Part shown: one piece after another, positions 50,812 to 58,656 of the stretch
Position numbering within the stretch: position 1 is the stretch's first letter
Layout of the letters: every line of letters begins with the position of its first letter
Source of the DNA: [Streptosporangium] indianense
GTDB taxonomy: Bacteria; Actinomycetota; Actinomycetes; Streptomycetales; Streptomycetaceae
DNA length: 58,855 nt
Direction: 5' to 3'
Assembly: GCF_021474405.1 (NCBI RefSeq)
Contig: NZ_JAKEIO010000037.1
Span: 1 to 58,855 of the forward strand
Program-made: the position numbers and the translations under genes
Notes under the pieces: model-generated
The model's input: only the letters and a program-made list of their open reading frames with translations
Told to the model about the DNA's origin: nothing
The model's database searches: none

Positions 50812-51774
50812 ATGGCGCATCAACCGAGCTCACAGCCCCGGCTGTCACCCAGCAGTGACACAGAAGACATGGCAGAGATGTCGAAGCTGCTGGCGCCGCG
50901 CCTGGCGTACTTCGCGGGCGTCGCCCGCACCGAGCACGTCACGCGCGCCGCCCAGGAGATGAACGTCCCCCAGTCGACCCTCTCCCGCTCCATGGCCCGC
51001 CTGGAGCAGGATCTGGGCGTCGACCTGTTCGCCCGGCACGGCCGCACGGTCTCCCTCACCCCGGCCGGCCGCACCTTCCTCGCCTCCGTCGAACGCGCCC
51101 TGGCCGAGGTGGAGCGTGCCGCCGAGGAGGTGCGCGCCGACGCCGACCCCACCACCGGCAAGGTCGCCTTCGGCTTCCTGCACACCATGGGCGCCGAGAC
51201 CGTCCCGGGCCTCCTGCACGCCTTCCGCGCCGACCACCCGCGCGTCCGCTTCAGCCTCGTCCAGAACTACGGCGAGGCCATGCTGGAACGCCTGCGCGCC
51301 GGCGAACTCGACCTGTGCCTGACGTCCCCGGTACCGGACGCCCCCGACCTGGTGGCCCGCCGCCTGGACGAGCAGAAGCTGCGCCTGGTCGTCCCCGCCG
51401 ACCACTCGCTCGCAGGCCGCCGCCGTATCCGCCTCGCCGAGGCCGCAGACGAAACCTTCGTCACCCTGGAACCCGGCTACGGCCTGCGCCGCATCACCGA
51501 CGACCTCTGCAAGGAGGCCGGCTTCAAACCCCGCATCGCCTTCGAGGGGGAGGAGGCGGAAACGCTGAGGGGCCTGGTGGCGGCGGGCCTCGGCGTGGCC
51601 CTCCTGCCCCCACCGGCCGTCCCCCGCCCGGGCGTCGTGGAACTGACGGTCACGGCGCCGAGAGCCGTCCGCGAGATCGGCGTGGCCTGGCTGGAAGGCC
51701 ACCCGGACACACCCCCGGTGGCGGCTTTCAAGAAATTCCTTCTCTCAAGAAGAGGCAGCCTCTTGCCCACCTGA
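50812..51774 (+). CDS. LysR family transcriptional regulator
   Basis: 320 residues. Helix-turn-helix: RLAYFAGVARTEHVTRAAQEMNVPQSTLSRSMARLEQDLGVDLFARHGRTVSLTPAG; substrate domain from about 115 (GKVAFGFLHTMGAETVPGLL). ATG at 50812 chosen because CATAAT lies exactly 7 bases upstream, giving a leaderless message; ATG at 50785 and 50869 are in frame. Inverted arms TCCA/TGGA around 50780-50793 in the intergenic region may be its binding site. Likely activates the divergent MFS gene. Confidence 0.92.
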   Translation: MAHQPSSQPRLSPSSDTEDMAEMSKLLAPRLAYFAGVARTEHVTRAAQEMNVPQSTLSRSMARLEQDLGVDLFARHGRTVSLTPAGRTFLASVERALAEVERAAEEVRADADPTTGKVAFGFLHTMGAETVPGLLHAFRADHPRVRFSLVQNYGEAMLERLRAGELDLCLTSPVPDAPDLVARRLDEQKLRLVVPADHSLAGRRRIRLAEAADETFVTLEPGYGLRRITDDLCKEAGFKPRIAFEGEEAETLRGLVAAGLGVALLPPPAVPRPGVVELTVTAPRAVREIGVAWLEGHPDTPPVAAFKKFLLSRRGSLLPT

Positions 51775-51777
51775 AAG

Positions 51778-51800
51778 GGGCACGGGGAACTGCGCGAGCA
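51778..51800. repeat. Partial copy of the dispersed GGGGAACTGCGC element
   Basis: GGGGCACGGGGAACTGCGCG, three bases after the LysR stop, shares its core with the four-copy array at 37253. Confidence 0.7.
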
Positions 51801-51847
51801 ACCACCACAATCCCGCACCCCGAAATCCACGGGCACCTCACACGGCC

Positions 51848-52606
51848 CTACCGCCTCGAAGGGCTGAACCCCGCAGCGAGCGGCATCCGCAACCCCAACG
51901 GCGGCGGCGCGGCAAACGCATCCCGCACCGGCCGCGACACCGCCCGCCCGAACAACGCCCCCATCACGAAGTCCTCGGCCAGCGCCAGCACTTCGTCCCG
52001 GTACTGGTGCAACCCGTGTCCGTCCGCGTGCACTTCGAAGCGGCACACGTCCCGGTTCGCCTTCTTGGCCCGCGCCGCCAGCCGGAACGACAGCTCCGGA
52101 TCCGTCCGCCCGTCATTCGTGCCGTGCACGATCAGCACCTGGCGCCCGACCAACTGCTTCACCGGTTCGGGTGGCGCCGCGACGTCCTCCTCCGGCAGCC
52201 AAGGGGCTAGCGCCAGGACGGAGTTGACGGCGTCGTGACCACCCGCCCGCAGCCCGGCCCGGCCCCCCATCCCGACACCGACCAGGCAGACCGGGACGTC
52301 CCCGTACCGCCGTACGACCTCGTCGGCCGCCCATGTCGCGTCCTGCGCGAGATTGGCCTCGCTGCCGTTCCAGCCGCGGCAGCGGTAGTGCACGACGTGC
52401 GCGACGAGGCCCTCGGCCCGGCCCGCGCGGGCCAGCCGACGTCCGACGGCGCGCACCGAGGCGGTCGCCAGCAGGGGCGACGGTCTGCGGCCGGAGACCT
52501 CGTCGCCGCCGGGGAGCAGCAGCACCACGCCGCTCACCGCCGTCGGTTCCGGACCGAGTGCCCTGCCCAGCCGTGCCCTGCGAACCGGCGTCGCTTGGTG
52601 TGCCAT
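51848..52606 (-). CDS. Alpha/beta-hydrolase-fold protein lacking the nucleophile Ser
   Basis: 252 residues. GVVLLLPGGDEVSGRRPSP starts the fold; the nucleophile elbow reads GVGMGG, so the usual Ser (GxSxG) is Gly, confirmed by a GGG codon. The acid and base positions remain: HGTNDGRTDP and DGHGLHQY. Similar to dienelactone-hydrolase/prolyl-oligopeptidase-like Streptomyces proteins. Probably non-hydrolytic or with changed chemistry. Ribosome binding site not obvious. Divergent from add. Confidence 0.75.
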   Translation of the reverse strand: MAHQATPVRRARLGRALGPEPTAVSGVVLLLPGGDEVSGRRPSPLLATASVRAVGRRLARAGRAEGLVAHVVHYRCRGWNGSEANLAQDATWAADEVVRRYGDVPVCLVGVGMGGRAGLRAGGHDAVNSVLALAPWLPEEDVAAPPEPVKQLVGRQVLIVHGTNDGRTDPELSFRLAARAKKANRDVCRFEVHADGHGLHQYRDEVLALAEDFVMGALFGRAVSRPVRDAFAAPPPLGLRMPLAAGFSPSRR

Positions 52607-52701
52607 GACAGAACAGTGTCAGAAGCACGGGTGTACGCGACCCGTCGCCGGGGTCACCGTTGCGTATCGACGAAAACGCACAGCATCCGGCAACGCGCCC
52701 T

Positions 52702-52713
52702 CTACGCGCGTAG
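52702..52713. promoter_or_regulatory. Nucleoside-regulon operator, add
   Basis: CTACGCGCGTAG, identical to the palindrome before the nucleoside ABC operon about 12 kb away. It sits four bases upstream of the probable -10 TAGAGT of add. Confidence 0.75.
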
Positions 52714-52717
52714 GAGT

Positions 52718-52723
52718 TAGAGT
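52718..52723 (+). promoter_or_regulatory. Probable -10 of add (leaderless)
   Basis: TAGAGT ends six bases before the ATG, placing the transcript start at or next to the start codon. No clear -35; the operator occupies the spacer. Confidence 0.5.
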
Positions 52724-52729
52724 GCGGAA

Positions 52730-53887
52730 ATGACGAGCCAGACCATTGCGAACACCCCGACACCGGACCAGATCCGCCGGGCGCCCAAGGTTCTGCTGCA
52801 CGACCACCTCGACGGCGGTCTGCGCCCCGGCACGATCGTCGCCCTCGCCCGCGAGAACGGCTACACCCAGCTCCCGGACACCGACCCCGAGAAGCTCGGC
52901 GTCTGGTTCCGCGAGGCCGCCGACTCCGGTTCCCTGGAACGGTACTTGGAGACGTTCTCCCACACCGTCGGCGTGATGCAGACCCGCGACGCCCTGGTCC
53001 GGGTCGCCGCCGAGTGCGCCGAGGACCTGGCCGCGGACGGCGTCGTCTACGCCGAGGTGCGCTACGCCCCCGAACAGCATCTGGAGGGCGGCCTCGCTCT
53101 CGAAGAGGTCGTCGAGGCCGTCAACGAGGGTTTCCGGGAAGGGGAGCGGCGCGCCCGGGAGAACGGCCGGCGCATCCGCGTGGGCGCGCTGCTCACCGCC
53201 ATGCGGCACGCGGCCCGCGCCCTGGAGATCGCCGAGCTCGCCAACCGCTATCGGGACCTGGGCGTCGTCGGCTTCGACATCGCCGGCGCCGAGGCTGGCT
53301 ACCCGCCCACCCGGCACCTGGACGCCTTCGAGTACCTCAAGCGCGAGAACAACCACTTCACCATCCACGCCGGGGAGGCCTTCGGGCTGCCCTCCATCTG
53401 GCAGGCCCTCCAGTGGTGCGGCGCCGACCGGCTCGGTCACGGCGTGCGGATCATCGACGACATCCAGGTCCACGAGGACGGCCGGGTCGAACTCGGGCGG
53501 CTCGCCTCCTACGTCCGGGACAAGCGCATCCCGCTGGAGCTGTGCCCGAGCTCCAACCTCCAGACCGGGGCCGCGTCCTCGTACGCCGAGCACCCCATCG
53601 GACTGCTGCGCCGGCTGCACTTCCGGGCCACGGTCAACACGGACAACCGCCTGATGTCGCACACCAGCATGAGCCGGGAATTCGAGCACCTCGTCGAGGC
53701 ATTCGGATACACGCTCGACGACATGCAGTGGTTCTCTGTCAATGCGATGAAATCAGCGTTCATTCCATTCGATGAACGACTGGCCATGATCAATGACGTC
53801 ATCAAGCCCGGATATGCCGAGCTGAAATCCGAATGGCTGTTCCGTCAAACCGCCTCCACCAGCGGTTCTGTTCCTTCGGGCGACTGA
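52730..53887 (+). CDS. add: Adenosine deaminase
   Basis: 385 residues. Hydrolyses adenosine and deoxyadenosine to inosine forms. Zinc ligands and catalytic residues: HDHLDG near 24 (H-x-H), HAGE near 220, LGHGVRI near 245, and NTDNRLMS near 305. In the last motif the usual Asp-Asp is Asp-Asn, which I believe is common in actinobacterial enzymes. [13 protein letters not shown] is the substrate loop. No ribosome binding site, consistent with a leaderless start. Controlled by the same palindrome as nucleoside uptake. Confidence 0.95.
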   Translation: MTSQTIANTPTPDQIRRAPKVLLHDHLDGGLRPGTIVALARENGYTQLPDTDPEKLGVWFREAADSGSLERYLETFSHTVGVMQTRDALVRVAAECAEDLAADGVVYAEVRYAPEQHLEGGLALEEVVEAVNEGFREGERRARENGRRIRVGALLTAMRHAARALEIAELANRYRDLGVVGFDIAGAEAGYPPTRHLDAFEYLKRENNHFTIHAGEAFGLPSIWQALQWCGADRLGHGVRIIDDIQVHEDGRVELGRLASYVRDKRIPLELCPSSNLQTGAASSYAEHPIGLLRRLHFRATVNTDNRLMSHTSMSREFEHLVEAFGYTLDDMQWFSVNAMKSAFIPFDERLAMINDVIKPGYAELKSEWLFRQTASTSGSVPSGD

Positions 53888-54028
53888 ATCGGGGGTAATC
53901 GGAACGCGGTGGACGCCGACGGTTCTCGCCATCCGTCCGTATTCCGATGTTTGCGGCCGAGGGTGCCGGGTGTTTACGGTCGTCGGACCGCTCACCCATT
54001 CCGTCATCCCGTTACGAGGACGTATTTC

Positions 54029-54376
54029 ATGAAGCAGTCTGCTGCCAAGTCCCTCGGTGTCGCCGCTCTCGGTGCGGCCTTCGCCGCCTCCGGTGCGGGC
54101 GCCGCCCACGCAGCCGTCCCGGACACCGCCCCGTCGCTGGAGCCCGTCACCGCGGCGCTCCCGGCGGAGCAGCTCTCCCCGTCGCTGCCGGGCTCGGGTG
54201 AGGTGCTGGGTCAGGGGCAGACGGCGGCCGGTGCCGGTCTCGCCGCCGCCCAGCCGGTCGCCGAACAGGCCCTCGCCAACGGCCCGACGGGCTCGGCCGC
54301 CCAGCTGCTGGGCGGGCTCCCGGTGCAGGGACTGCCCACGCACGGCCTGCCGGTGAACGGCGTGCCGGTCGGCTGA
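54029..54376 (+). CDS. Small secreted protein with C-terminal GLPxx repeats
   Basis: 115 residues; ATG with ACGAGGA upstream. Cleavable signal peptide, probably cut after AHA (residue 28). Mature part of about 87 residues, rich in Ala, Pro, Gly and Leu, no Cys. The last 20 residues are four pentads: GLPVQ, GLPTH, GLPVN, GVPVG. I do not recognise the family; it is not a chaplin. Possibly a surface or wall-associated small protein. Confidence 0.8.
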   Translation: MKQSAAKSLGVAALGAAFAASGAGAAHAAVPDTAPSLEPVTAALPAEQLSPSLPGSGEVLGQGQTAAGAGLAAAQPVAEQALANGPTGSAAQLLGGLPVQGLPTHGLPVNGVPVG

Positions 54377-54406
54377 CCTCCCGCCCCCGCGGACGCACAT
54401 GCCGAT

Positions 54407-54434
54407 GGGGCGCACCCCGCACGGGATGCGCCCC
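54407..54434. terminator. Bidirectional terminator
   Basis: GGGGCGCA / TGCGCCCC, a perfect 8-bp stem with a 12-nt loop between the convergent secreted-protein and PspC genes. Confidence 0.75.
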
Positions 54435-54457
54435 AACGGCGTTCTCGCGTATGGGCG

Positions 54458-54670
54458 TTACCAGGCGGTCTGTGCCTTGCCGTGTGTCTTGCCCTCCGCG
54501 GGCAGCAGGATCCACAGCGCGATGTACAGCAGGAACTGCGGGCCGGGCAGCAGACACGAGACCAGGAAGATCACCCGCATCGTGGTGGCCGAGGTGCCGA
54601 AGCGCCGAGCCAGTGCGGCGCACACTCCGCCGATCATGCGGCCGTGGGTGGGGCGGGCGAGGCGGGACAT
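54458..54670 (-). CDS. PspC domain membrane protein
   Basis: 70 residues, ATG with AAGGAGCC upstream; the long in-frame extension is a shadow. RPTHGRMIGGVCAALARRFGTSATTMRVIFLVSCLLPGPQFLLYIALWILLP is a complete PspC domain: amphipathic N-terminus, then two hydrophobic stretches. Phage-shock type membrane-stress protein. Confidence 0.92.
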   Translation of the reverse strand: MSRLARPTHGRMIGGVCAALARRFGTSATTMRVIFLVSCLLPGPQFLLYIALWILLPAEGKTHGKAQTAW

Positions 54671-54732
54671 GTGCGGCTCCTTCGTGAGGGTGTGTGAGGC
54701 CTCTCGTCCGAGTACCCCATCTGCACTCCACG

Positions 54733-55317
54733 CTAGGGAGACGAAGGGGGTAGAGCGTCGCTCCACGGGGCGATCCCGACCCTGGGAATCGTCGGGGTCC
54801 GACCCTGAGCCGGCTCCTCCGGGAGCAGGGGCGTGCGCGGAGGTCGGGCGGTGGTGCGGCGGCGCAGCCAGGAGCGGCCCGCCGGGACCAGCGCGAGATG
54901 CGCGAGGGCCACGCCCAGGGTGTTCAGGAACAGCGAGTCGACGTCGACGACCTGACCGGGCACGCCGGTCTGCAGCAGTTCGATGCCCCAGGAGAGCAGG
55001 GCGGCGGCCGCGACGGTGCGCAGCAGGGACGCCAGCGGTGAGACGTCCAGTCTGCCGCCGGTCAGCGGCAGCAGCACACCCAGCGGCGCGAGCAGGGCCA
55101 GCCCCTCCCCGATCCGGCGGGCCGCCTCGGGCCAGCCCAGGGCGAGATCGGCCCGGATGCCCGCGAACGGCCTGAGATTCGCCGGCATCACCCAGGGCAC
55201 GTCCAGCGGTCGCAGCGTGAGCCAGGCGACGAACGCCAGGTGTGCGACGAGGAGGACACCTCCTGTCACACGGATACGGGACGCGGCGCTGCCGCCGATG
55301 GAGCCTTGACGCTGCAC
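54733..55317 (-). CDS. VanZ-like family membrane protein
   Basis: 194 residues from the GTG at 55317 (ATG at 55383 in frame but without support). About four helices; VAWLTLRPLDVPWV near the start, NLRPFAGIRADL, and LLSWGIELLQTGVPGQVVDVDSLFLNTLGVALAH are the VanZ signature (conserved E-LxQ and D-xDxxxNtxG). In vancomycin clusters VanZ gives teicoplanin resistance, but most relatives have no known role. A Pro/Arg-rich C-tail follows. Confidence 0.82.
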   Translation of the reverse strand: MQRQGSIGGSAASRIRVTGGVLLVAHLAFVAWLTLRPLDVPWVMPANLRPFAGIRADLALGWPEAARRIGEGLALLAPLGVLLPLTGGRLDVSPLASLLRTVAAAALLSWGIELLQTGVPGQVVDVDSLFLNTLGVALAHLALVPAGRSWLRRRTTARPPRTPLLPEEPAQGRTPTIPRVGIAPWSDALPPSSP

Positions 55318-55389
55318 GCCCCCCAAGACGCCGCCTCCGGCGCCTTCGGTTCCGGGATGGACCCCGCAGACCCCATGAGGCATACGCCA

Positions 55390-55550
55390 CAGCCCCGGCC
55401 GGACACTCCCCGGGCCGCGGGCGTGTGTCCCAGCCCCGGCCGGACATTCCCGGGCCGCGGGCGTGTGTCCCAGCCCCGGCCGCACCACTTCCCGGCCGCG
55501 GGCGCGCGTCACAGCCCCGGGTGGGTCACTCCCCGGCCACGTCCTTCGAC
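55390..55550. repeat. About 41-bp tandem repeats, three full copies and a partial
   Basis: Units start at 55390, 55431, 55471 and 55512, each beginning CAGCCCCGG and containing CCGGGCCGCGGGCGTGTGTC or a near match. The last unit runs into the 3' end of the AfsQ lipoprotein gene. Confidence 0.85.
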
Positions 55551-56146
55551 GGTGGTTCCGTGCTGCCCGGGCGGGCCCGTACCTCGTCGGTGCACTCGTA
55601 GCGGCGCGGGCTCTCGGCGCCGGGGCCGCCCAGGACCACCGAGCCGTCGCCCTCGGCCGCCGCCGAGTCGGAGAAGGTGCAGACGATCTGCGCGAGGGCG
55701 TACGAGGTGAGGCCGGACGGAGCCGTGCTCAGCCGCAGCGTGTCGTCCGGGTCGCCGGGACGCGGCTTGCCGACCGTGATGCCGCCGCGGACGTCCGTGC
55801 TGTAACCGGCTTCCTTCTCGGCGGTCGACGGCGGTGCGGCGAGCTGGTCCAGCAGGCCCTGCGCGACGAGCAGGCGCCGCTCGGAGTCCGCCGCGCCCTC
55901 CGGGACCCGCACGGTCCGGTCGACCGTCACCAGCGAGGACCCGCACAGCAGGAACACCTGTACCGGCAACCCCCGGGCGGCCTGGGCGGAGACGTCCGGC
56001 TCGGACAGGGAGCACTGCACCCGCGAGGGCGCGGGCCCGAAGTTCGTCGGCACCTCCGTGGCCCGGATCCCGCAGCCGGCCAGCAGTACGGCGAGCGCCG
56101 GAACGGCGAGCAGCCGGGACACGGCCGCCCCACGCGCGGTCCTCAT
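55526..56146 (-). CDS. Lipoprotein of the afsQ operon
   Basis: 206 residues. Lipoprotein signal with lipobox LLAGC (Cys near 25), then a GerMN-like fold: LPVQVFLLCGSSLVTVDRTV, ERRLLVAQGLLDQLAAPP, and GLTSYALAQIVCTFSD. Start overlaps the afsQ2 stop by 4 bases. In S. coelicolor the lipoprotein next to AfsQ2 has been considered a possible accessory of the sensor; that role is inferred here from position. Confidence 0.88.
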   Translation of the reverse strand: MRTARGAAVSRLLAVPALAVLLAGCGIRATEVPTNFGPAPSRVQCSLSEPDVSAQAARGLPVQVFLLCGSSLVTVDRTVRVPEGAADSERRLLVAQGLLDQLAAPPSTAEKEAGYSTDVRGGITVGKPRPGDPDDTLRLSTAPSGLTSYALAQIVCTFSDSAAAEGDGSVVLGGPGAESPRRYECTDEVRARPGSTEPPSKDVAGE

Positions 56147-57744
56147 GCGTTCCCCTTCGCGTCCTCGTCCCGAGGCCGGTCGCCACCGCTCCCGGGCTCC
56201 AGCTCGTCCTCGGCGGGCTGCTCCTCCGCGGGCGATGTGCCGCGCGGCAGCCGCAGGGTGAACACCGCACCCGAGGGCGAGTTCGCCGCGGTGATCTCGC
56301 CCCCGTGGATGTGGGCGTTCTCCAGCGCGATGGACAGCCCCAGGCCGCTGCCCTCGGACCGCGGTCGCGAGGCGCTGGCCTTGTAGAAGCGGTCGAACAC
56401 GTGCGGCAGGACGTCCTCCGGGATGCCGGGCCCGTGGTCCTGCACCTCGATGACGATCGAGTCGTCCGCCTCCCGCACGGACACCCGCACCGGGGAGCCG
56501 CCGTGCTTGAGCGCGTTGCCGATGAGGTTGGCCAGGATGACGTCCAGGCGCCGCGGATCCAGGCGGGCGTGCAGACCGCGCTCGGCGTCCAGCTCGACCG
56601 CGTCCAGCCAGGCGCGGGCGTCGATGCAGGCGGTGATCTGGTCGGCGATGTCGACGTCGTCCAGGACCAGCCGGGCGGTGCCCGCGTCGAAGCGGGTGAC
56701 CTCCATGAGGTTCTCCACCAGGTCGTTCAGCCGCCGCGTCTCGCTGACGACCAGCCGGACGGCGGGCTCGATCATCGGGTCCATGCTCCCGGTCTCCGCC
56801 TCCAGCTCCTCCTCCAGCACCTCCGTCACGGCGGTGATCGCGGTGAGCGGCGTCCGCAGCTCATGGCTCATGTCCGCCACGAACCGCCGGGACGCCTCGT
56901 CCCGCGCGGCCATCTCGGCGACCCGCTTCTCCAGCGCCTCCGCCGCGTTGTTGAACGTGCGCGACAGATCGGCGAGTTCATCGGTCCCGGACACCCTGAG
57001 CCGGGTGTCCAGCTTGCCCTCGCCGAGCCGCCGCGCGGCCGTCCCGAGCCGCTGCACCGGCTTCAGCACGGTCGTCGCCGCGGCCTGCGCCAGCAGCGCC
57101 GAGCCGATCAGCGCGAGCCCCGTGGCGATGCCCAGCGACCAGGCCAGCGAGTTGAGATCCTTGGCCTCCGGCTCCAGCGACTTGATCATGTAACCGGTCG
57201 GGCCGCCGCCGATCACCCGCGTCCCGGCCACCAGGTACGGGGTGTCGTGGTCGACTATCCGCTGCCAGTACAGGTGGTAGGGGTACTTGTTGGCGTCGTC
57301 GACCTGCTGCGTCCTGTTCACCGCCGTGCGCAGCGACTTCGGCACGTCACGCAGCGAGAAGCCGTTCAGCCCGCCGGAGCTGCCGTAGACGGTCCTGCCC
57401 TCGGCGTCGCGGCCGACCAGCAGCACGCTGAAACGCTGGTCGCTGCCCGCCATCTGGCCCGCGGTGTGCTGCAGCTCGTCCTGCGTCGGACGCTCGGGCA
57501 GCGCGCCCGCCCGGTTCTGCATCTCCTGCTCGAAGTCGCGCAGGACGGCGTCCTGCGTGCGGGTGAGCACCGCCTCGCGGTTGAGCCAGTACGCGATGGC
57601 CGACGCCGACACGGCGGCCGTCAGGGCCACGAGACCGAACACGACGACCAGCCGCAGCCGCAGGCTGGTGAAGCGCAGCGGCGACAGAACTCCCTTGCGC
57701 GCCCCGGTCCAGCCGCGGGCCCCCCCTTGGTGTGCCTGTGTCAC
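56143..57744 (-). CDS. afsQ2: Sensor histidine kinase AfsQ2
   Basis: 533 residues from the GTG at 57744, overlapping the afsQ1 stop. Membrane helix about 29-52, external sensor region about 53-200 (with a YPYHLYWQRIVDHDTPYLVAG block), second helix about 201-222, HAMP (KPVQRLGTAARRLGEG), HisKA with SHELRTPL (His294), then ATPase N, G1 and G2 boxes (LIGNALKHGG, DHGPGIPE, GSGLGLSIALENAHIHGG). Phosphorylates AfsQ1. The long upstream frame is a shadow. Confidence 0.94.
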   Translation of the reverse strand: MTQAHQGGARGWTGARKGVLSPLRFTSLRLRLVVVFGLVALTAAVSASAIAYWLNREAVLTRTQDAVLRDFEQEMQNRAGALPERPTQDELQHTAGQMAGSDQRFSVLLVGRDAEGRTVYGSSGGLNGFSLRDVPKSLRTAVNRTQQVDDANKYPYHLYWQRIVDHDTPYLVAGTRVIGGGPTGYMIKSLEPEAKDLNSLAWSLGIATGLALIGSALLAQAAATTVLKPVQRLGTAARRLGEGKLDTRLRVSGTDELADLSRTFNNAAEALEKRVAEMAARDEASRRFVADMSHELRTPLTAITAVTEVLEEELEAETGSMDPMIEPAVRLVVSETRRLNDLVENLMEVTRFDAGTARLVLDDVDIADQITACIDARAWLDAVELDAERGLHARLDPRRLDVILANLIGNALKHGGSPVRVSVREADDSIVIEVQDHGPGIPEDVLPHVFDRFYKASASRPRSEGSGLGLSIALENAHIHGGEITAANSPSGAVFTLRLPRGTSPAEEQPAEDELEPGSGGDRPRDEDAKGNA

Positions 57745-58418
57745 TGAGGCGCGTCCAGCCGGTAACCGACACCCCGCACGGTACGGATCAGCGTCGGGGA
57801 CGACGGCACGTCCTCGACCTTGGCACGCAGCCGCTGGACACAGGCGTCCACGAGACGCGAGTCGCCCAGGTAGTCGTGCTCCCACACCAGGCGCAGCAGC
57901 TGCTGCCGGGACAGGGCCTGGCCCGGCCGCCGGCTCAGCTCCAGCAGCAGCCGCAGCTCGGTCGGCGTGAGCTGGAGGTCCTCGCCGTTCTTCGTCACGG
58001 TCATCGCCGAGCGGTCGATGACGAGGCTGCCGAAACTCGCCGCGTCGTTCGACTCCCGCTCGCCGCGCCGCAGCACGGCCCGGATCCGGGCGTCGAGCAC
58101 CCGCCCCTGCACCGGCTTGACGACATAGTCGTCGGCGCCGGACTCCAGCCCGACCACCACGTCGATGTCGTCGCTGCGCGCGGTCAGCAGGATGATCGGC
58201 AACTGGTCCGTGCGCCGGATGCGCCGGCACACCTCGAACCCGTCGATGCCGGGCAGCATCACGTCCAGCACGATCAGATCCGGCCGCTGCTCGCGGAGCA
58301 GCTTCAGACCGTCCTCACCGCTGGCAGCGGTCGCCACGCGGTGGCCCTGGCGCGTCAGTGAGAGCTCCAGGGCCGTCCGGATGGCGTCGTCGTCCTCGAT
58401 CAGCAACAGGGAAGGCAC
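57741..58418 (-). CDS. afsQ1: Response regulator AfsQ1
   Basis: 225 residues from the GTG at 58418. OmpR/PhoB type: receiver with acidic pocket IEDDDA, phospho-acceptor Asp52 (LDVMLPG), Thr in LLTARSDD and Lys in DYVVKPV; winged-helix DNA-binding domain with LTPTELRLLLELSRRPGQ and VDACVQRLRAKVEDVPSSPTLIRTVRGVGYRL. Known in S. coelicolor to act on antibiotic genes and sigQ in nitrogen-limited or glutamate-rich media. A matching binding site lies in the intergenic region with sigQ. Confidence 0.95.
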   Translation of the reverse strand: MPSLLLIEDDDAIRTALELSLTRQGHRVATAASGEDGLKLLREQRPDLIVLDVMLPGIDGFEVCRRIRRTDQLPIILLTARSDDIDVVVGLESGADDYVVKPVQGRVLDARIRAVLRRGERESNDAASFGSLVIDRSAMTVTKNGEDLQLTPTELRLLLELSRRPGQALSRQQLLRLVWEHDYLGDSRLVDACVQRLRAKVEDVPSSPTLIRTVRGVGYRLDAPQ

Positions 58419-58531
58419 GCGCTCATTCTGGCCCATGGAGGGGCCGGGGTTCGACCGGTGGGTCCCACTCGGTGCGGGCGGGTACCGCCGACGTGTGTGG
58501 ACGGCCTGTGGACGAACGGTGGCCGACCCCT

Positions 58532-58547
58532 GTGACAGGTCTGTGAC
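58532..58547. promoter_or_regulatory. AfsQ1 binding site in the afsQ1-sigQ intergenic region
   Basis: GTGAC-AGGTCT-GTGAC fits the described AfsQ1 consensus GTnAC-n6-GTnAC exactly. It is about 110 bp before the sigQ ATG and about 114 bp from the afsQ1 start, and could control both. Confidence 0.7.
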
Positions 58548-58656
58548 AGTCGGCGGACACGGCCATGAAAGTGGCGCGGCAAGCTTTTCGGCACAAGCAA
58601 GGAAGCCCGCCCAACCGGCGGGTCGCACATCGGAAGTCCACGACGGGGGGCGCGAG

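Noticed and set aside
54458..55447. Long frame upstream of the PspC domain
   Set aside because: It overlaps the VanZ-like gene and the 41-bp repeats; the ribosome binding site and domain boundary fix the start at 54670.
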